Shown here piece by piece: positions 11,275 through 21,569 of a DNA stretch of 64,000 bases. The DNA lies in the NCBI RefSeq assembly GCF_029784135.1, contig NC_073744.1, positions 18,013,441-18,077,440 on the forward strand. Reading direction: 5' to 3'. How positions within the stretch are numbered: position 1 is the stretch's first letter; each line of letters begins with the position of its first letter. The translations under genes were made by a program, and so were the position numbers. Source of the stretch: Toxorhynchites rutilus septentrionalis (taxonomy: Eukaryota; Arthropoda; Insecta; Diptera; Culicidae). The notes under the pieces were generated by a model, which saw only the letters and a program-made list of their open reading frames with translations, did not search any database and had not been told where the DNA came from.

Positions 11275-12956
11275 TTTTGACGTAGAACTACGTCTTTCAT
11301 TAAGGGTGCCAAATCAGAAGACAGGTCACGATTTTATGAAATAAAGTTAATGTTAATAACTTCCCATAGTCTGTATATGCTTTAAATTGATGAAAATTGG
11401 AAGCATCCTCTTTTCCTCATACATTTGTTGTGCTTTCCCGAACAGAGCTGTCAATAACGAGCAACTTATCGTTGAGCAACGAAGGGGAAACTGTAAGACG
11501 TAAAGTCTCTGTGAACAAAGGAAAAGAGGAAGAACGAAGAGAAATATTTGCCTAGAGTATAAACAGTTGATCTCGCTAAGACAAACTCATTCTTCGTGAC
11601 TAGACAACATCGTTGCTGGACGAGCTGGACGGCGAGGGATCGAATGCCATTCTCAAGGCAAGGGGGGTGAATGAGTAATATGATGGGTTAAGTAAAGTTT
11701 TCCAAGGGCCTTTTTGAAGGTTAGAGACGAATGAACTGAAGAAGTTTAAAGTATCTCTAATTCAACAAGCAAGGAAAGAAGGCAAACTTTCAGTCTCGTT
11801 CTGTATTCAAAGCAATGCATATCGCTTGTTCTTTCTTGTTTTCCTCATCACATGTCTTCGTTTCAGATTGAGCTGTCCAAGCGACCAAGTTACTCACTCG
11901 CTGATGTCTCTGGCATTGTAATCATTGCACCAAACTGACGCCATTGCATTGAGGTTCTGAGCTACACAATTGGCTATCTAGGCTATCGTCAGCTCACCAA
12001 GAAAATAAATGTTCTGGAATTTTGTTAGTGATTTGGTTTCGCATGACGGTAGGAAAACTCTCTCCACAAAGGATGACAGCTAAGCTAATCTAGACTGCCA
12101 ATATCAACGAAAGGGCTTCTGCGCAAAACGGTGTGTATATATAATAAGTGTGCAATAAGTGTGTGTATATATAGTTGCTTCAAGCCCCGTACTTAACCCG
12201 TACGTAAAAAAATAGTACATCTCGCCACGCTAAACCTCATTTGTATCTGCTCTTGTTTGCATTGGCCCTGTCTATTTTTTATGCTATGATGGACGATTGT
12301 TTGGTGATGCAAATTGTGCAGCCGTGATGATAAATATAAACAAGGAGGGGAGATAGCGGAAGGGGAAATATTTGCGATAGGGTATTAGTAATGAATCTTT
12401 GCTGAGTCAAATATTTAGCCTTTTTCAAGCAGTTAACATTGTTTATTTTCTATCATCATAAAAGCTTCGTTGGCGCCTTTGACATTGCATCAATGCATTG
12501 AACTTACGCTGTGGTGAAGCAGGTGTTAAGGTTGTGCATCAAAAAATTATTTGGGGAATACCAAGTTATTCAATAAATTATAATAAGTCATTAATTTATT
12601 TGGGTTCGCGTGCAGATAGAGTTTATTTCGCTTATTTAGTCGCCAAGAAAGTAAATTTCATTCTGGAATTTTGTAGGCGATTTGGTTTCGTTTGCCAGTA
12701 GCAAAACCAAGGATGACAGCTGTGCTTATCTCGAGCATGTATTGTTCTGCGAGCACAAGAATGAATCATCAAACAATTATCGTCAAATGATTCTACAATA
12801 AAAAACCCATTTCAGAGCGACCAAACTGGTAGAATGGCTATTTCAAAATTTTCGTAGCATTATAAAATAATATCCGCAGTTGTAAACAAGCGACTTGAAT
12901 TAAACTACAGCGTAGTTCTACGTCAACAATGCGGTCGCGTCTTGAACACAACCTCC
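11275..12956 (-). mobile_element. Palindrome-ended repeat, copy A (about 1.7 kb)
   Basis: The left end carries GACGTAGAACTACGTC (11279-11294). The right end carries GCGTAGTTCTACGTC (12910-12924) followed by AACAATGCGGTCGCGTC and GAACACAACC. Most of the body aligns with copy B (18970-21565), which has the same ends and order. Copy A lacks the LTR element and retrotransposon tail found in B and so preserves the empty sites. Open frames such as 12498-12701 have no recognisable domain. The family looks non-autonomous and I cannot assign it to a known class. Confidence 0.7.
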
Positions 12957-14360
12957 TACAATTTTTTTTGTTCTCTGGGATGCCCTTTAGCCACTCAGCG
13001 ATAACAGCAGAATTGCATTGATGACAGCTTTGACTAGAATCTTAGAAACCATTCCCGCATTTGTGGTGTTCCTAAAACATCCACACAAACTTTACGTACG
13101 AATGATTCATGTGTTGACAATTCAACTGACGAAGTGATCAATTCCGGTTCGAATTCCCCGCGATAGTGGGAGAGTCCACATTCTAATCGCACACGTGGCC
13201 CGCCAGTATAACATTCAACAACACAAATCGTCCTTGAAGCATATACCTCCTCCGCCTGCCTTCCAGCCTTTGCGGATTGCACGAAATTCTAATCAACGCC
13301 AAACTGTATGCAAGGAGGGGAGCAAGCACTCATACAGCTTTACCGCAAGCGAGTCCCAAAAAAAGTCATGAATGAAAATCGAGCTCCCCATATGTCCTCC
13401 CAAGTCATCACCGATAGAAGCGGACACGGAGCACGATCTGGCACTGGTACAAGCGCGCCGGTGAGGAGTGAGAACCGAAACTAGCAAACGAGCAGCCAGC
13501 CCCCGAGATGCACGTGTTTAGATCACAAATCTCGTTTTTCCCTCCGCTAGTGCTACTCGCACAGTTTTCTAAACAATCAGTACCATCATCGTCATCATTG
13601 CCGTCGCCACCGCCGTCGCATCCTCACCGCCACCCACATCATGATGATTGGGAAATCATCTCGCTCTCTCTCTCTCTCGCTCGATGCTTCAATGCTTCGC
13701 TAGAGATACACACAGAATGGACACGACGTCGAGACAAATAGCGACCCGAGCGATTGGAGTTAGTATTCAAACCCCCGAAAAAAAGGAACCTTTGGTGCGT
13801 AAGAGCATAACCCACCACCCGCACACAGCCACAGCCGAACAGGTGGCAGCCAGCGGAGGCCAAAGCAGAGCAGCAGGTTGGAGTTTTGCCTTCGAACCAA
13901 GCCACCTTGGTCACGACACGACGAGAAGACGACGATCATGATGCAATTGGTGCTCTGCCGGTTGTTGTTTGCTGCTCTTACTGTGTCTTGCCCACAAGGT
14001 TCACGTTCTGCATGCATCATCATGATGTATTCACTCCGAACCCCTCATGTCCAATCTCTCTCTCTCCCGTCCAGCCAGCGCACCGGCAAAAGTGGAGTAA
14101 CGATATCACGAGTTTTCCCGTCAGCAGACCTTCCCCACTTGCATCTTCCTGCCACCGCTCCATGCTGCTTCATGACGGTTTCGCGGACCGAAGCGGCAGC
14201 GAGTTTTCCTAAAATTCCAATTTCTTCATATCACGTGACTTTGGGATTATTCGGGCACGTGTTGTTCGAGGATATTTTTGGATGGAAGCGGGTAAAACCA
14301 CGGTTTCAAAACAAGCGAAACGAGCGTTCTTTCGGCGTTTGACTGCGGAGGCAATTTTGT
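12957..14360. other. GC-richer, transposon-poor island 1
   Basis: A change in composition: GC-rich text with CTCTCT runs (about 13662-13679), GCC/GTC triplet repeats (about 13580-13640) and polypurine tracts. Overlapping open frames occur on both strands, but they are low in complexity and share no motif with a family I know. A frame at 13034-13282 (minus) has ordinary amino-acid composition but is unrecognised. This could be a host regulatory or untranslated exon region. Confidence 0.35.
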
Positions 14361-15230
14361 TCGTCCGTGTTCAGATGAATTCGCCGACGGTAATTACCGA
14401 TATGATCAGCCATGGATTATTTTTGTTATTACAACATTTTTCCGCCGTTGTAATATAGTCTACTGAACTATTGTAGTGTTTTTGTTCTGCATTGTGCGAT
14501 ATCAAAAACTCTGCGATCGATCTTTTTATTTTTGCTGAAACCGCTTGCTCTTTCAATTCTCTTATATCTATGCTGATTGACTTATTCAACGCGTTGAGAA
14601 CGTTACAAACAAGGCATCGAAGCGCCGAAAATGCGAACGAACCGCCATTTTTTTAGGCATCCAATTTTTGTCCAACCAATCCTGCACATGTTCGTTTCCT
14701 GAAACTGTGATTTCCTTACGAAGTAATTTCACCTTTAGAGTACGGAATTCATTCTACAGATCTTGTATATTCCCATTGTAGAACCCTGAAAACGCATCTA
14801 ATACAATGCTTATCAAATCGGGAATGTTTCTGGAATTTTACATTGCCACTTGAACGTCGGATCACCAAAACGAATATTTTTAACATTTGCTTGATCAGCT
14901 CCACAAAAAAACCCGCGACAAATATCCTTAAAAATAATCTGCCTCTCGTTGTCCATTGATCCTTCATCAAATAAAGATTTTTCAAAGCAAACTGGCGTTT
15001 TGCTGCGAACAAATTCGACGAGGCCACTATAAAAAATGTTCAAGTGTCGCTCCTTTTTTTTCGGCGTCTTTATGAGAACTCTGCAAAAAAGTACAAACGA
15101 TAAAATCAAAATAGAGAAATCATTGTACACGAACACACCTATAAAACGAGGGTGTTCAGGCTTTTTGAAGAGCACACTAGAAATAAATACGTCAAATTTA
15201 TCTTGACCAAATTTTGATCACTCCACCCTT
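14361..15230. other. AT-rich DNA with an unrecognised minus-strand frame
   Basis: A 120-residue open frame on the minus strand (14813-15175) contains FVRSKTPVCFEKSLFDEGS and FGDPTFKWQCKIPE. A second frame overlaps it on the same strand. I do not recognise either. Composition resembles decayed transposon coding sequence more than a host exon. Confidence 0.25.
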
Positions 15231-15342
15231 TATGAATAAGTTTTAACGTCCATATTTATTTCTGTTATTTTGATGATTTGCATGTTTGTTATGCCTAATC
15301 TGTAATTGGTGAAACAAATAAAAAAAAAAATTTTTTGACTCG

Positions 15343-15414
15343 AGTATACACAGGATTCGATTATATACAGTGAAAAGAAATCAAAAACTGTATATAATCG
15401 AGTCCGCGCTGTAT
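15343..15414. repeat. Short hairpin of the CGGACTCGATTATATACA family
   Basis: GGATTCGATTATATACAGTG pairs with CTGTATATAATCGAGTCC about 20 bases later, followed by GCGCTGTA. This is the same design as 10249-10319, with better arm pairing. Confidence 0.65.
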
Positions 15415-15514
15415 AACATACATCGTAAGAACGATTCTGCGTAATATGCATTTGAAATCTCTTAATTTCGCGTAACATTTTCCGTATAGTGATCCCCTCT
15501 ATATAGAAATCAAA

Positions 15515-15530
15515 GACGTAGTCCTACGTC
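15515..15530 (+). repeat. Palindromic end motif, isolated (copy E)
   Basis: GACGTAGTCCTACGTC is followed by AAAAAAGC, as at the end of copies C, D and F of the palindrome-ended family. No matching opposite end was found nearby, so this is probably a truncated copy. Confidence 0.5.
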
Positions 15531-15599
15531 AAAAAAGCAACAGAGGTTTTGTCATTAAATCTTTGGGAGCCGTCAATATTCTGCAAGCAGTCATATTTT

Positions 15600-16166
15600 T
15601 GTCACATTCATACTAAATGGTGAAAACAATTTTTTTTCGAGATAACAGGAAATCTCGACGAGTAATGCAATTTTAAGACATTTGGCACCAACAATTTGTT
15701 TTGAAAACCCCGATTTCCGGTGATCTTTCGTTTAAAAAAAAACTCAAATTCTTACGTCTGTGACACTAATAAATGAAGTTCGAATGAGATTATATTTTGC
15801 AAAGGGTTCCGAATAAAACATCGAGATAATTATTTTTATTGATACCCAAAACCATACGTTTCGTTTCCCAGAGTGTCGATTTTTGGCAAAAAAAAATTTC
15901 GAGATGACACTATATCTCGACGTTTCATGCAATTTTAAGACATTCGACATCAAATTTTTTTTTTCGAAAACTCCGACTTCCTTTACTCCCCCCTTAGGTG
16001 ATTTTTCGATTTTTAAAAAACTCAAACTTTGACCGCTTTGCGCCAATCTCCCTTAAGTCCGATTGCGCTGATATTTGGCATAGGGTGTTTTTTTCGAGGC
16101 GGTGAACATTTTTTATGAAGTAACTTTTTTGAATTAGAGATGACCATTTCCATATGCACCCTAACG
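15600..16166 (-). repeat. Foldback repeat of the GGGTGCCAATGAAAATGGTC family (S1)
   Basis: Read on the minus strand, this starts with TTAGGGTGCATATGGAAATG and runs through two diverged units, each containing AAAGTTTGAG, ATTGCATGAAACGTCGAGAT and similar landmarks. The same unit appears at 38.6-42.3 kb, 48.2-49.1 kb and 57.1-57.3 kb. The outer end is followed by TA. There is no coding capacity. Confidence 0.6.
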
Positions 16167-16189
16167 TATACGAATATGAAATTTGAAGC

Positions 16190-17527
16190 TCATTTTTCAA
16201 ACAGAACAAATTTATTTGCGTTGATAAATGACAAATGGCGTTACATCCGCTTCATCAAACTTTCATCCATACATGTACAGGTAATTTCAATTCGCCTAAA
16301 GCCTAAAGCTGGAAGCCTTAACGAATGAGCAGAATGAAATATTTAAATCCTTTAGATCACACATGCTCGGATAGCAAAATTTCAATCACGCTATTGTCAT
16401 CAATCCAAATAAAACACCAGTTGGAGAGCACGTGTGTAGATTCAATGATTCGAATTAATATTTTTGAATATGTGGTTACAAGAGACGCATCAAACAAGGG
16501 AGTTCGCTCGATGGATCTTTATGTGTATCGTACGATGACTCAATATGGTGAAGGCGAATAACGTTTCATTCTACGATATCGTGAACTGTGCCAACAATTC
16601 ATGGTCGATATGTTCGAGAAGGTAGAGAGCGAACGACTGCGATACCTACGACACCATCTACAGATCCAACGTGAGGAAGAATAAATTCACTTGCAAGCCG
16701 CTATCATGCGCAACGCAGACACAGTCTTTGCTATTGTCGGGATTAAATACAATGCATTGTCAAGGATATCGATCGTGTATTTGGCTCGGAAATTCTAGAT
16801 CCGTCTACTGATCAACAACTCACCTGTATTCTGAAATACGATGGAGTAAGAATTACCCGAACGGATCTCATTTTTTCATTCTGTGATCCGTTCGAGTCAA
16901 CTGTAATTCGTTGGACTCAAGTTCATTCAAGTTGTGCAAATGTGATAACCTTGCCACGCTTTTAAAACAAAAATTATAAATGGAAATTAACTCTTCCGTG
17001 TCTAATATGTGTTCTATGTTACAGAGTAACACATTAATTTTAATTTTAATTTTTCACATTTTAATTTCTTTTTTACATTTTACATTCACATTTTTCTGAA
17101 TTAAGAAAATGAATGAGTTTTTGTTTTGTCGACATCTGCAGCATTCAATCACTCTGTATGTTGTAGATCCCATCCCCAAATATATTGATCATCATCAAAG
17201 AATGAACCGTCATCATACCGGGTTCGGGAAGACACGACATTAAATGATTGATTGCACTGATATTTCTAAACAGCTCCAGAACGATATGGAGGTGTGACAT
17301 TTTTCGTCCTAATAGAATACAAGAGTCACGATCGTTCCACGTTGGTTTATCGAATGACAACGCGCACCGTCATTTTCGACATCATAAACATCAAACACAA
17401 TTTCGTTTAATCGTTTCATTAGATTCGAATAATTGTAGAGAACGTTAGAAAGTTCAAACACACTTACGATGCATTTTATTTTTTTCATTTAAATTTTCAC
17501 TAGAACTTATTTGTATGGCAGAACTTA
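16190..17527 (+). mobile_element. Helitron relic (H2)
   Basis: From AACAAATTTATTTGCG onward this aligns with H1 starting at about 7923. It shares the ACACATGCTCGGA, AATCACGCTATTGT and TATGGCAGAAC blocks in the same order. The 3' terminus is lost after GGCAGAAC (17527), and the 5' end abuts the S1 repeat. It contains the best-kept Rep-helicase fragment in the window. Confidence 0.7.
16500..16725 (+). pseudogene. Helitron Rep-helicase fragment
   Basis: One frame near 16570-16720 reads YRELCQQFMVDMFEKVESER then LRYLRHHLQIQREEE, a stop codon, and IHLQAAIMRNADT. The FMVDMFEKVESERL..IHL..AI pattern is characteristic of the junction between the Rep and helicase parts of animal Helitron proteins. 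One TAA interrupts the motif. The remainder of the approximately 1500-residue protein is missing. Confidence 0.7.
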
Positions 17528-18300
17528 AAATTACAAAATTATCAAAAGTTATATGTTAAAATGCGTTGAAACTAGAGAAACTCGGTCTCATTCGTGTTAC
17601 GGAAACACATTGCGATCTTCACGTTCATAGTTATGTGTAAGCTCAAAACGTCCAAAGTGAACAAATAAGATCAACTCAATTCAGGGAATGTTGGAACTCA
17701 AGCCATTGAACATACCGATGATAGCTAATGATATTCAAGATGGATCAGTCGTTAAACGCATCCTAGTCATGTCCAACCGCGACCAAACGTTTTTAAGGAT
17801 TTTTAATAGCATCTGAGCCTGAGTAGGTGTCGAAGTTGTAGAGAAAGAAAGTATTGAACTAAGCGAGAGCAAAAAAATATAAATCGAAATAAAAAAATAC
17901 TCCATTAATTTATTTAGAATGTTGAAATTTTATCAGAACTTGCCCGTACCCTAGGTTTATGGCGTCAAACCATCTTTATGACTATTCTCAAGCGTTGAAA
18001 GTTATCTATTGTTCTAATTGATGCCTCATTATGCTATTGTAATTGTTATAACAAGGCTACTTGCGTAGCGCAATGTGAAGAAGCATACTCTGGTGACCAT
18101 GAAAACTTCCATTACACCTCAATGAAGAATTGTATTACAGTTCTCAATATTTTCTACAGTTCAAAGGCTCTATGTGGCTACTATTGACATAGTTGAATTC
18201 ATAATAACAATCAATAATACTAAAGCTTAGATATGCTCTGAAATTGGACTTATTAATTTGATACAGATTTCAATACAGATTTTCTAAGAAAAAAAATCGA
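17528..18300. other. AT-rich intergenic DNA
   Basis: No gene, element end or RNA motif was recognised between Helitron H2 and copy D of the palindrome-ended family. Confidence 0.4.
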
Positions 18301-18301
18301 G

Positions 18302-18840
18302 GGGTTGTATCCGAAACACAGCCGCTTAGGACGTAGGACTATGCAATCTTTTGCTTTTGAAATTTGTTGGTTTATCATTCGGATATTATTTGCCAATACG
18401 TCGAAATTTCATAAATAACTCTTTAGTAAAAAGCTCCGGAGACCCTAAAATCGTTTAATGGCTTGCCTGGTTTTGTAGAATCATTTCGAGAAGCAACGAT
18501 TCTTTCTTGCCTTTGCGAGAACAATACACTAGTTGGTCATATGTCGCAATTTGTTGCCCGTTATAGACAGATCTGTTAGGGAAAACACACGAATGGACAT
18601 AACAAATGTATGGGGAAATGGGAATGCTTCCAATTTTCATCAATTAAAACCATATACAGACTATGGGATTGCAATGTATAGCATTTAGAACAAATCTTAG
18701 AAAATTTCCGATTCGATTGGTATGCAAACCGTTAAAATCCGTTCGTAGCAAAAATAGTTATTAACGTTAACTTTATTTCATAAAACGTGACCTGTTTTCT
18801 GATTTGGCACCCTCAATGTAAGACGTAGTCCTACGGTCAA
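18302..18840 (+). mobile_element. Palindrome-ended repeat, copy D (about 0.54 kb)
   Basis: It starts with GGTTGTATCCGAAACACAGCC then GGACGTAGGACTATGC, the same end type as the right end of copy A (read in reverse). It finishes with GACGTAGTCCTACGGTC at 18822-18838. The body at 18486-18800 is the reverse complement of 11290-11480 in copy A. It is a short, internally deleted member lying head-to-head with copy B. Confidence 0.6.
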
Positions 18841-19120
18841 AAATTGATCCAAGTTTGTGGAACCCATTTTCCACAGAGCGCGAATTTTGAAAAGATAATT
18901 GAATGATTTGTAAATGTTACTCGAATGTAAGTATTTTCATGATAAAATGACAATGCAAACTGACTTTTTTTTGACGTAGAATTACGTATGTCATTAAGGG
19001 TGCCAAATCAGAAAACAGGTCACGTTTTTATGAAATAAAGTTAACGTTAATAACTATTTTTGCCGCGAACGGATTTTGGCGATTTACATACCAAACGAAT
19101 CGGAAATTCCCCAAGATTTG
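18695..19120. repeat. Inverted repeat where copies D and B face each other
   Basis: The arms, about 155 bp each (18695-18850 and 18965-19120), pair closely, including ACGTGACCTGTTTTCTG and CAGAAAACAGGTCACGT. The spacer is about 115 bp. The two family members meet end-2 to end-2, so a transcript through here could fold into a long hairpin. Confidence 0.75.
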
Positions 19121-19702
19121 TTTGTATGCTATGTCAGTCACGTTCTGTATTCAAAGCAATGAACATCGCTTGTTCTTCCTTGTGTTGCGTCATCACATGT
19201 CTTCGTTACGGATTGAGCTGAGGACGCGACCAAATTACATACGCGCTGATTTCTTTGGCATTGCAATCATTGCATCATACTGAGCTTAATTAAGGTTTTG
19301 AGCTACACAATTGTGTGGGGGATCATCAAGCTAGGTTCACCGGTTCACCAAGAAAGGATGAGATCTAAGCTAATCTGGATCGGCAATATTAACAGAAAGG
19401 GCTTCTGCTGAGAAGAGCGCAAAACGGAGAGATTTGTATCTGCTCCCGTGTGCATTGGCCCTATCACGATGCAACAATCGTCTAATTTTTTGATGCTATG
19501 GTTGGCGATTGTTTGGCGGTGTAAATTATGAAGCCGTAATGATGAATATAAACAAGGAGGGGAGACAGTGGGAGGGAAATATTTGCGCTAGGGTAATTAG
19601 TATTGAATCTCTGCTGAGGCAAATATTCATCAGTTCTTTTTCGAAACCGTTAACATTGTTTGTTTTCCGTCATCATAAAGTTGATGCCTTCGACATTGCA
19701 TC

Positions 19703-20421
19703 TGTCACGGCCAGCATCGAAAAAAAAACGCAAATTTATTCTTAAAATAACACTTTATTCAACACACCTGAAAGTAAAAAAAACAGCGAAAAATTACTAT
19801 TACACTAATCACTACACACACTAGAAACACTTCAGAATCGGTCTGAATCCGTGCCTGGAAAAAGAAAATAGTTAGAACAGCTATATATCAAAAAAATTAT
19901 GCTTACTTACCTCGATTACCAGGAACAAGCACCTGGAAAGAATTTTGATTAGTTGATCATGGATCACATATAATACTTACCATATTACCAAACAAAACAT
20001 AACACAACAGTACAACAAAACAACATCTAAACAATCATAACAATAACAAGAGATTGTCACGGAATAGGGAACGCATGGAAACGAACCCGCTGTACAAAGC
20101 GTTTTGTTTATAGCGAACATTCGAGAAGGAACTCGACCAAAGAATCAATAGCAATTCAAATGACTATGGGACCAATCATATAAATAGGGCACGAAATGAT
20201 AAGAACAGGTCAGTCGCAAATAAACCATCGATCAGTATAGGTCAGCTCTAACTATATTGGTTCTCATCATTCAACGGGTAGCCAGTTTATCCTCATCTCA
20301 ACCTTCTGGAACTCCGCTTAGAACCTATCTGGGCGGAGACATTTTTGGCGCTGTAGACAGGCTTCTCCACTCTACTCATCCCACTTCGGAACTCTGCTCA
20401 GAAACTATCTGAGCGGAGACA
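19703..20421 (+). mobile_element. Recombined LTR retrotransposon remnant
   Basis: It begins TGTCACGG and ends GGAGACA (TG..CA), with a 5-bp target duplication GCATC (19698-19702 and 20422-20426). Copy A shows the unoccupied site with a single GCATC. A 639-bp LTR (19703-20341) is followed at once by TTTTTGGCGCTGTAGACAGG, a primer-binding-site-like sequence. A second, partial LTR end closes the element: both ends share the pattern GGAACTC.GCT.AGAA.CTATCTG and GCGGAGACA. It looks like one LTR plus a stub of the other after internal deletion. The PBS suggests the Gypsy group, tentatively. Confidence 0.75.
20179..20223 (+). promoter_or_regulatory. LTR promoter: TATA box, initiator and poly(A) signal
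   Basis: TATAAATA at 20179-20186 lies 33 bp upstream of the A in GGTCAGTCG (20212), an arthropod TCAGT initiator. AAATAAA follows within R at 20217-20223. This gives a U3/R boundary at about 20212 and U5 to 20341. The arrangement fits transcription starting in the LTR. Confidence 0.6.
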
Positions 20422-21203
20422 GCATCAATGTATTGAACTGACGCTATGGCGAAGCAGGCGTTAAAGTTGTGCACCAAAAAATATTTGGGGAATACCAAGC
20501 ATCTTGAATGTCGTATGTTAGAAGTTATTTGGGTTCGCGTGCCAGTCGCAAAATTGCCTTCAACTAGGATTGCATTTGTACTAATTTTGATCATAATGAG
20601 GCAAAGCTACTATTTTCGAGGTGGTTGAGATTAATAGATTTGTTTATTTAGTCACTATGAAAGTAAATGTCGTTCTGGAATTTTGTATGTGATTTGGTTT
20701 CGCTCGCCAGTAGCATGAGCATGAGAAAGTAATGCAACTTTTTTTCGAGGCCAGTAATAATAATAGAAGCGTTTCTTTTGAGAATAGCGCAAAAAGATGA
20801 GAAGTGTTTATATTTCTAGTAGCTTTAACCCTCCAATGTATGGCTATGTATGTATGCTATGGTGAACGCTTGTCTGGCGCTTGGTTTACGTTGTACGAAC
20901 GATAGCCAAAGGTGCGATTCCACTGAGGTAGCACTAAATAACATGTAGCAAGATAGTTGACACTTGCAATTATTGTCATTGTTGTTGTTTCGATGCGGTG
21001 CCAAAGATATATTGATGTAGTTTTGAAATGTGGAATAATGGTACTGGTGTAACAAGTATATAATCGACTGTAGCCGAGTCTATGTCAATTGCAAAAAGGC
21101 CACCGGAATAGCGTTCGAGGTAAATTTTCAATGCATTGACATGAAACAAATTGCGACATTCGATCAGCTAGCGTATTTTTCTGCCAGGACAAGAATGAAT
21201 CAT

Positions 21204-21370
21204 CCCCTTTTAATCTCGAGTCCACCGCGAGTAATCGGTTTCCCACATTACTAACCATAGATTTAAGAAAATTGTTCATATATATAGTTTTAAAAATATA
21301 TTTAAGATTTCGGCTCCTTTAAACTTATGTAACTGAGCCTGTAAAAATAAACGAATTTATAAAAAAAAAA
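21204..21370 (+). mobile_element. I-type retrotransposon 3' tail with target duplication
   Basis: The sequence CTCGAGTCCACCGCGAGTAA through GAGCCTGTAAAAATAAACGA matches the 3' UTR of the element at 59.2-63.26 kb. It ends in an A-run. A 13-bp direct repeat AAGAATGAATCAT brackets it (21191-21203 and 21369-21381). Copy A has the same target once, at about 12769-12781. It is a strongly 5'-truncated, dead insertion. Confidence 0.85.
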
Positions 21371-21569
21371 GAATGAATCATTAATCAATCATCGATATCG
21401 CACTGATTCCACAATAAAAAAAAACCATTCTACTAAACAGTTATCTCTGAAATTTCACAGCATTATAAAATATAGTCCGAAGTTGTAAACAAGCGACTTA
21501 TATAAAATAACAGCGTAGTTCTACGTCAACAATACGGTTGTATCTTGGACACAACCTCCTATATTTTTT

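Larger units (their letters stand above)
18970..21565 (-). mobile_element. Palindrome-ended repeat, copy B, twice interrupted
   Basis: The left end is GACGTAGAATTACGT (18973-18987). The right end is GCGTAGTTCTACGTC (21513-21527) then CAACAATACGG and GACACAACCTCCT. The body follows copy A except for a 719-bp LTR-type insertion (19703-20421) and a retrotransposon tail (21204-21370). Both are absent from A at the corresponding points and both are flanked by direct repeats here. Confidence 0.7.

Noticed and set aside
13508..14342. Overlapping open frames on both strands as protein-coding genes
   Set aside because: Low-complexity translations with no domain, several frames open at once, and GC-rich simple repeats. 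The open length follows composition.
14749..15175. Conserved host exon on the minus strand
   Set aside because: Two overlapping frames, no recognisable family and no clear splice sites. Kept only as an unassigned frame.
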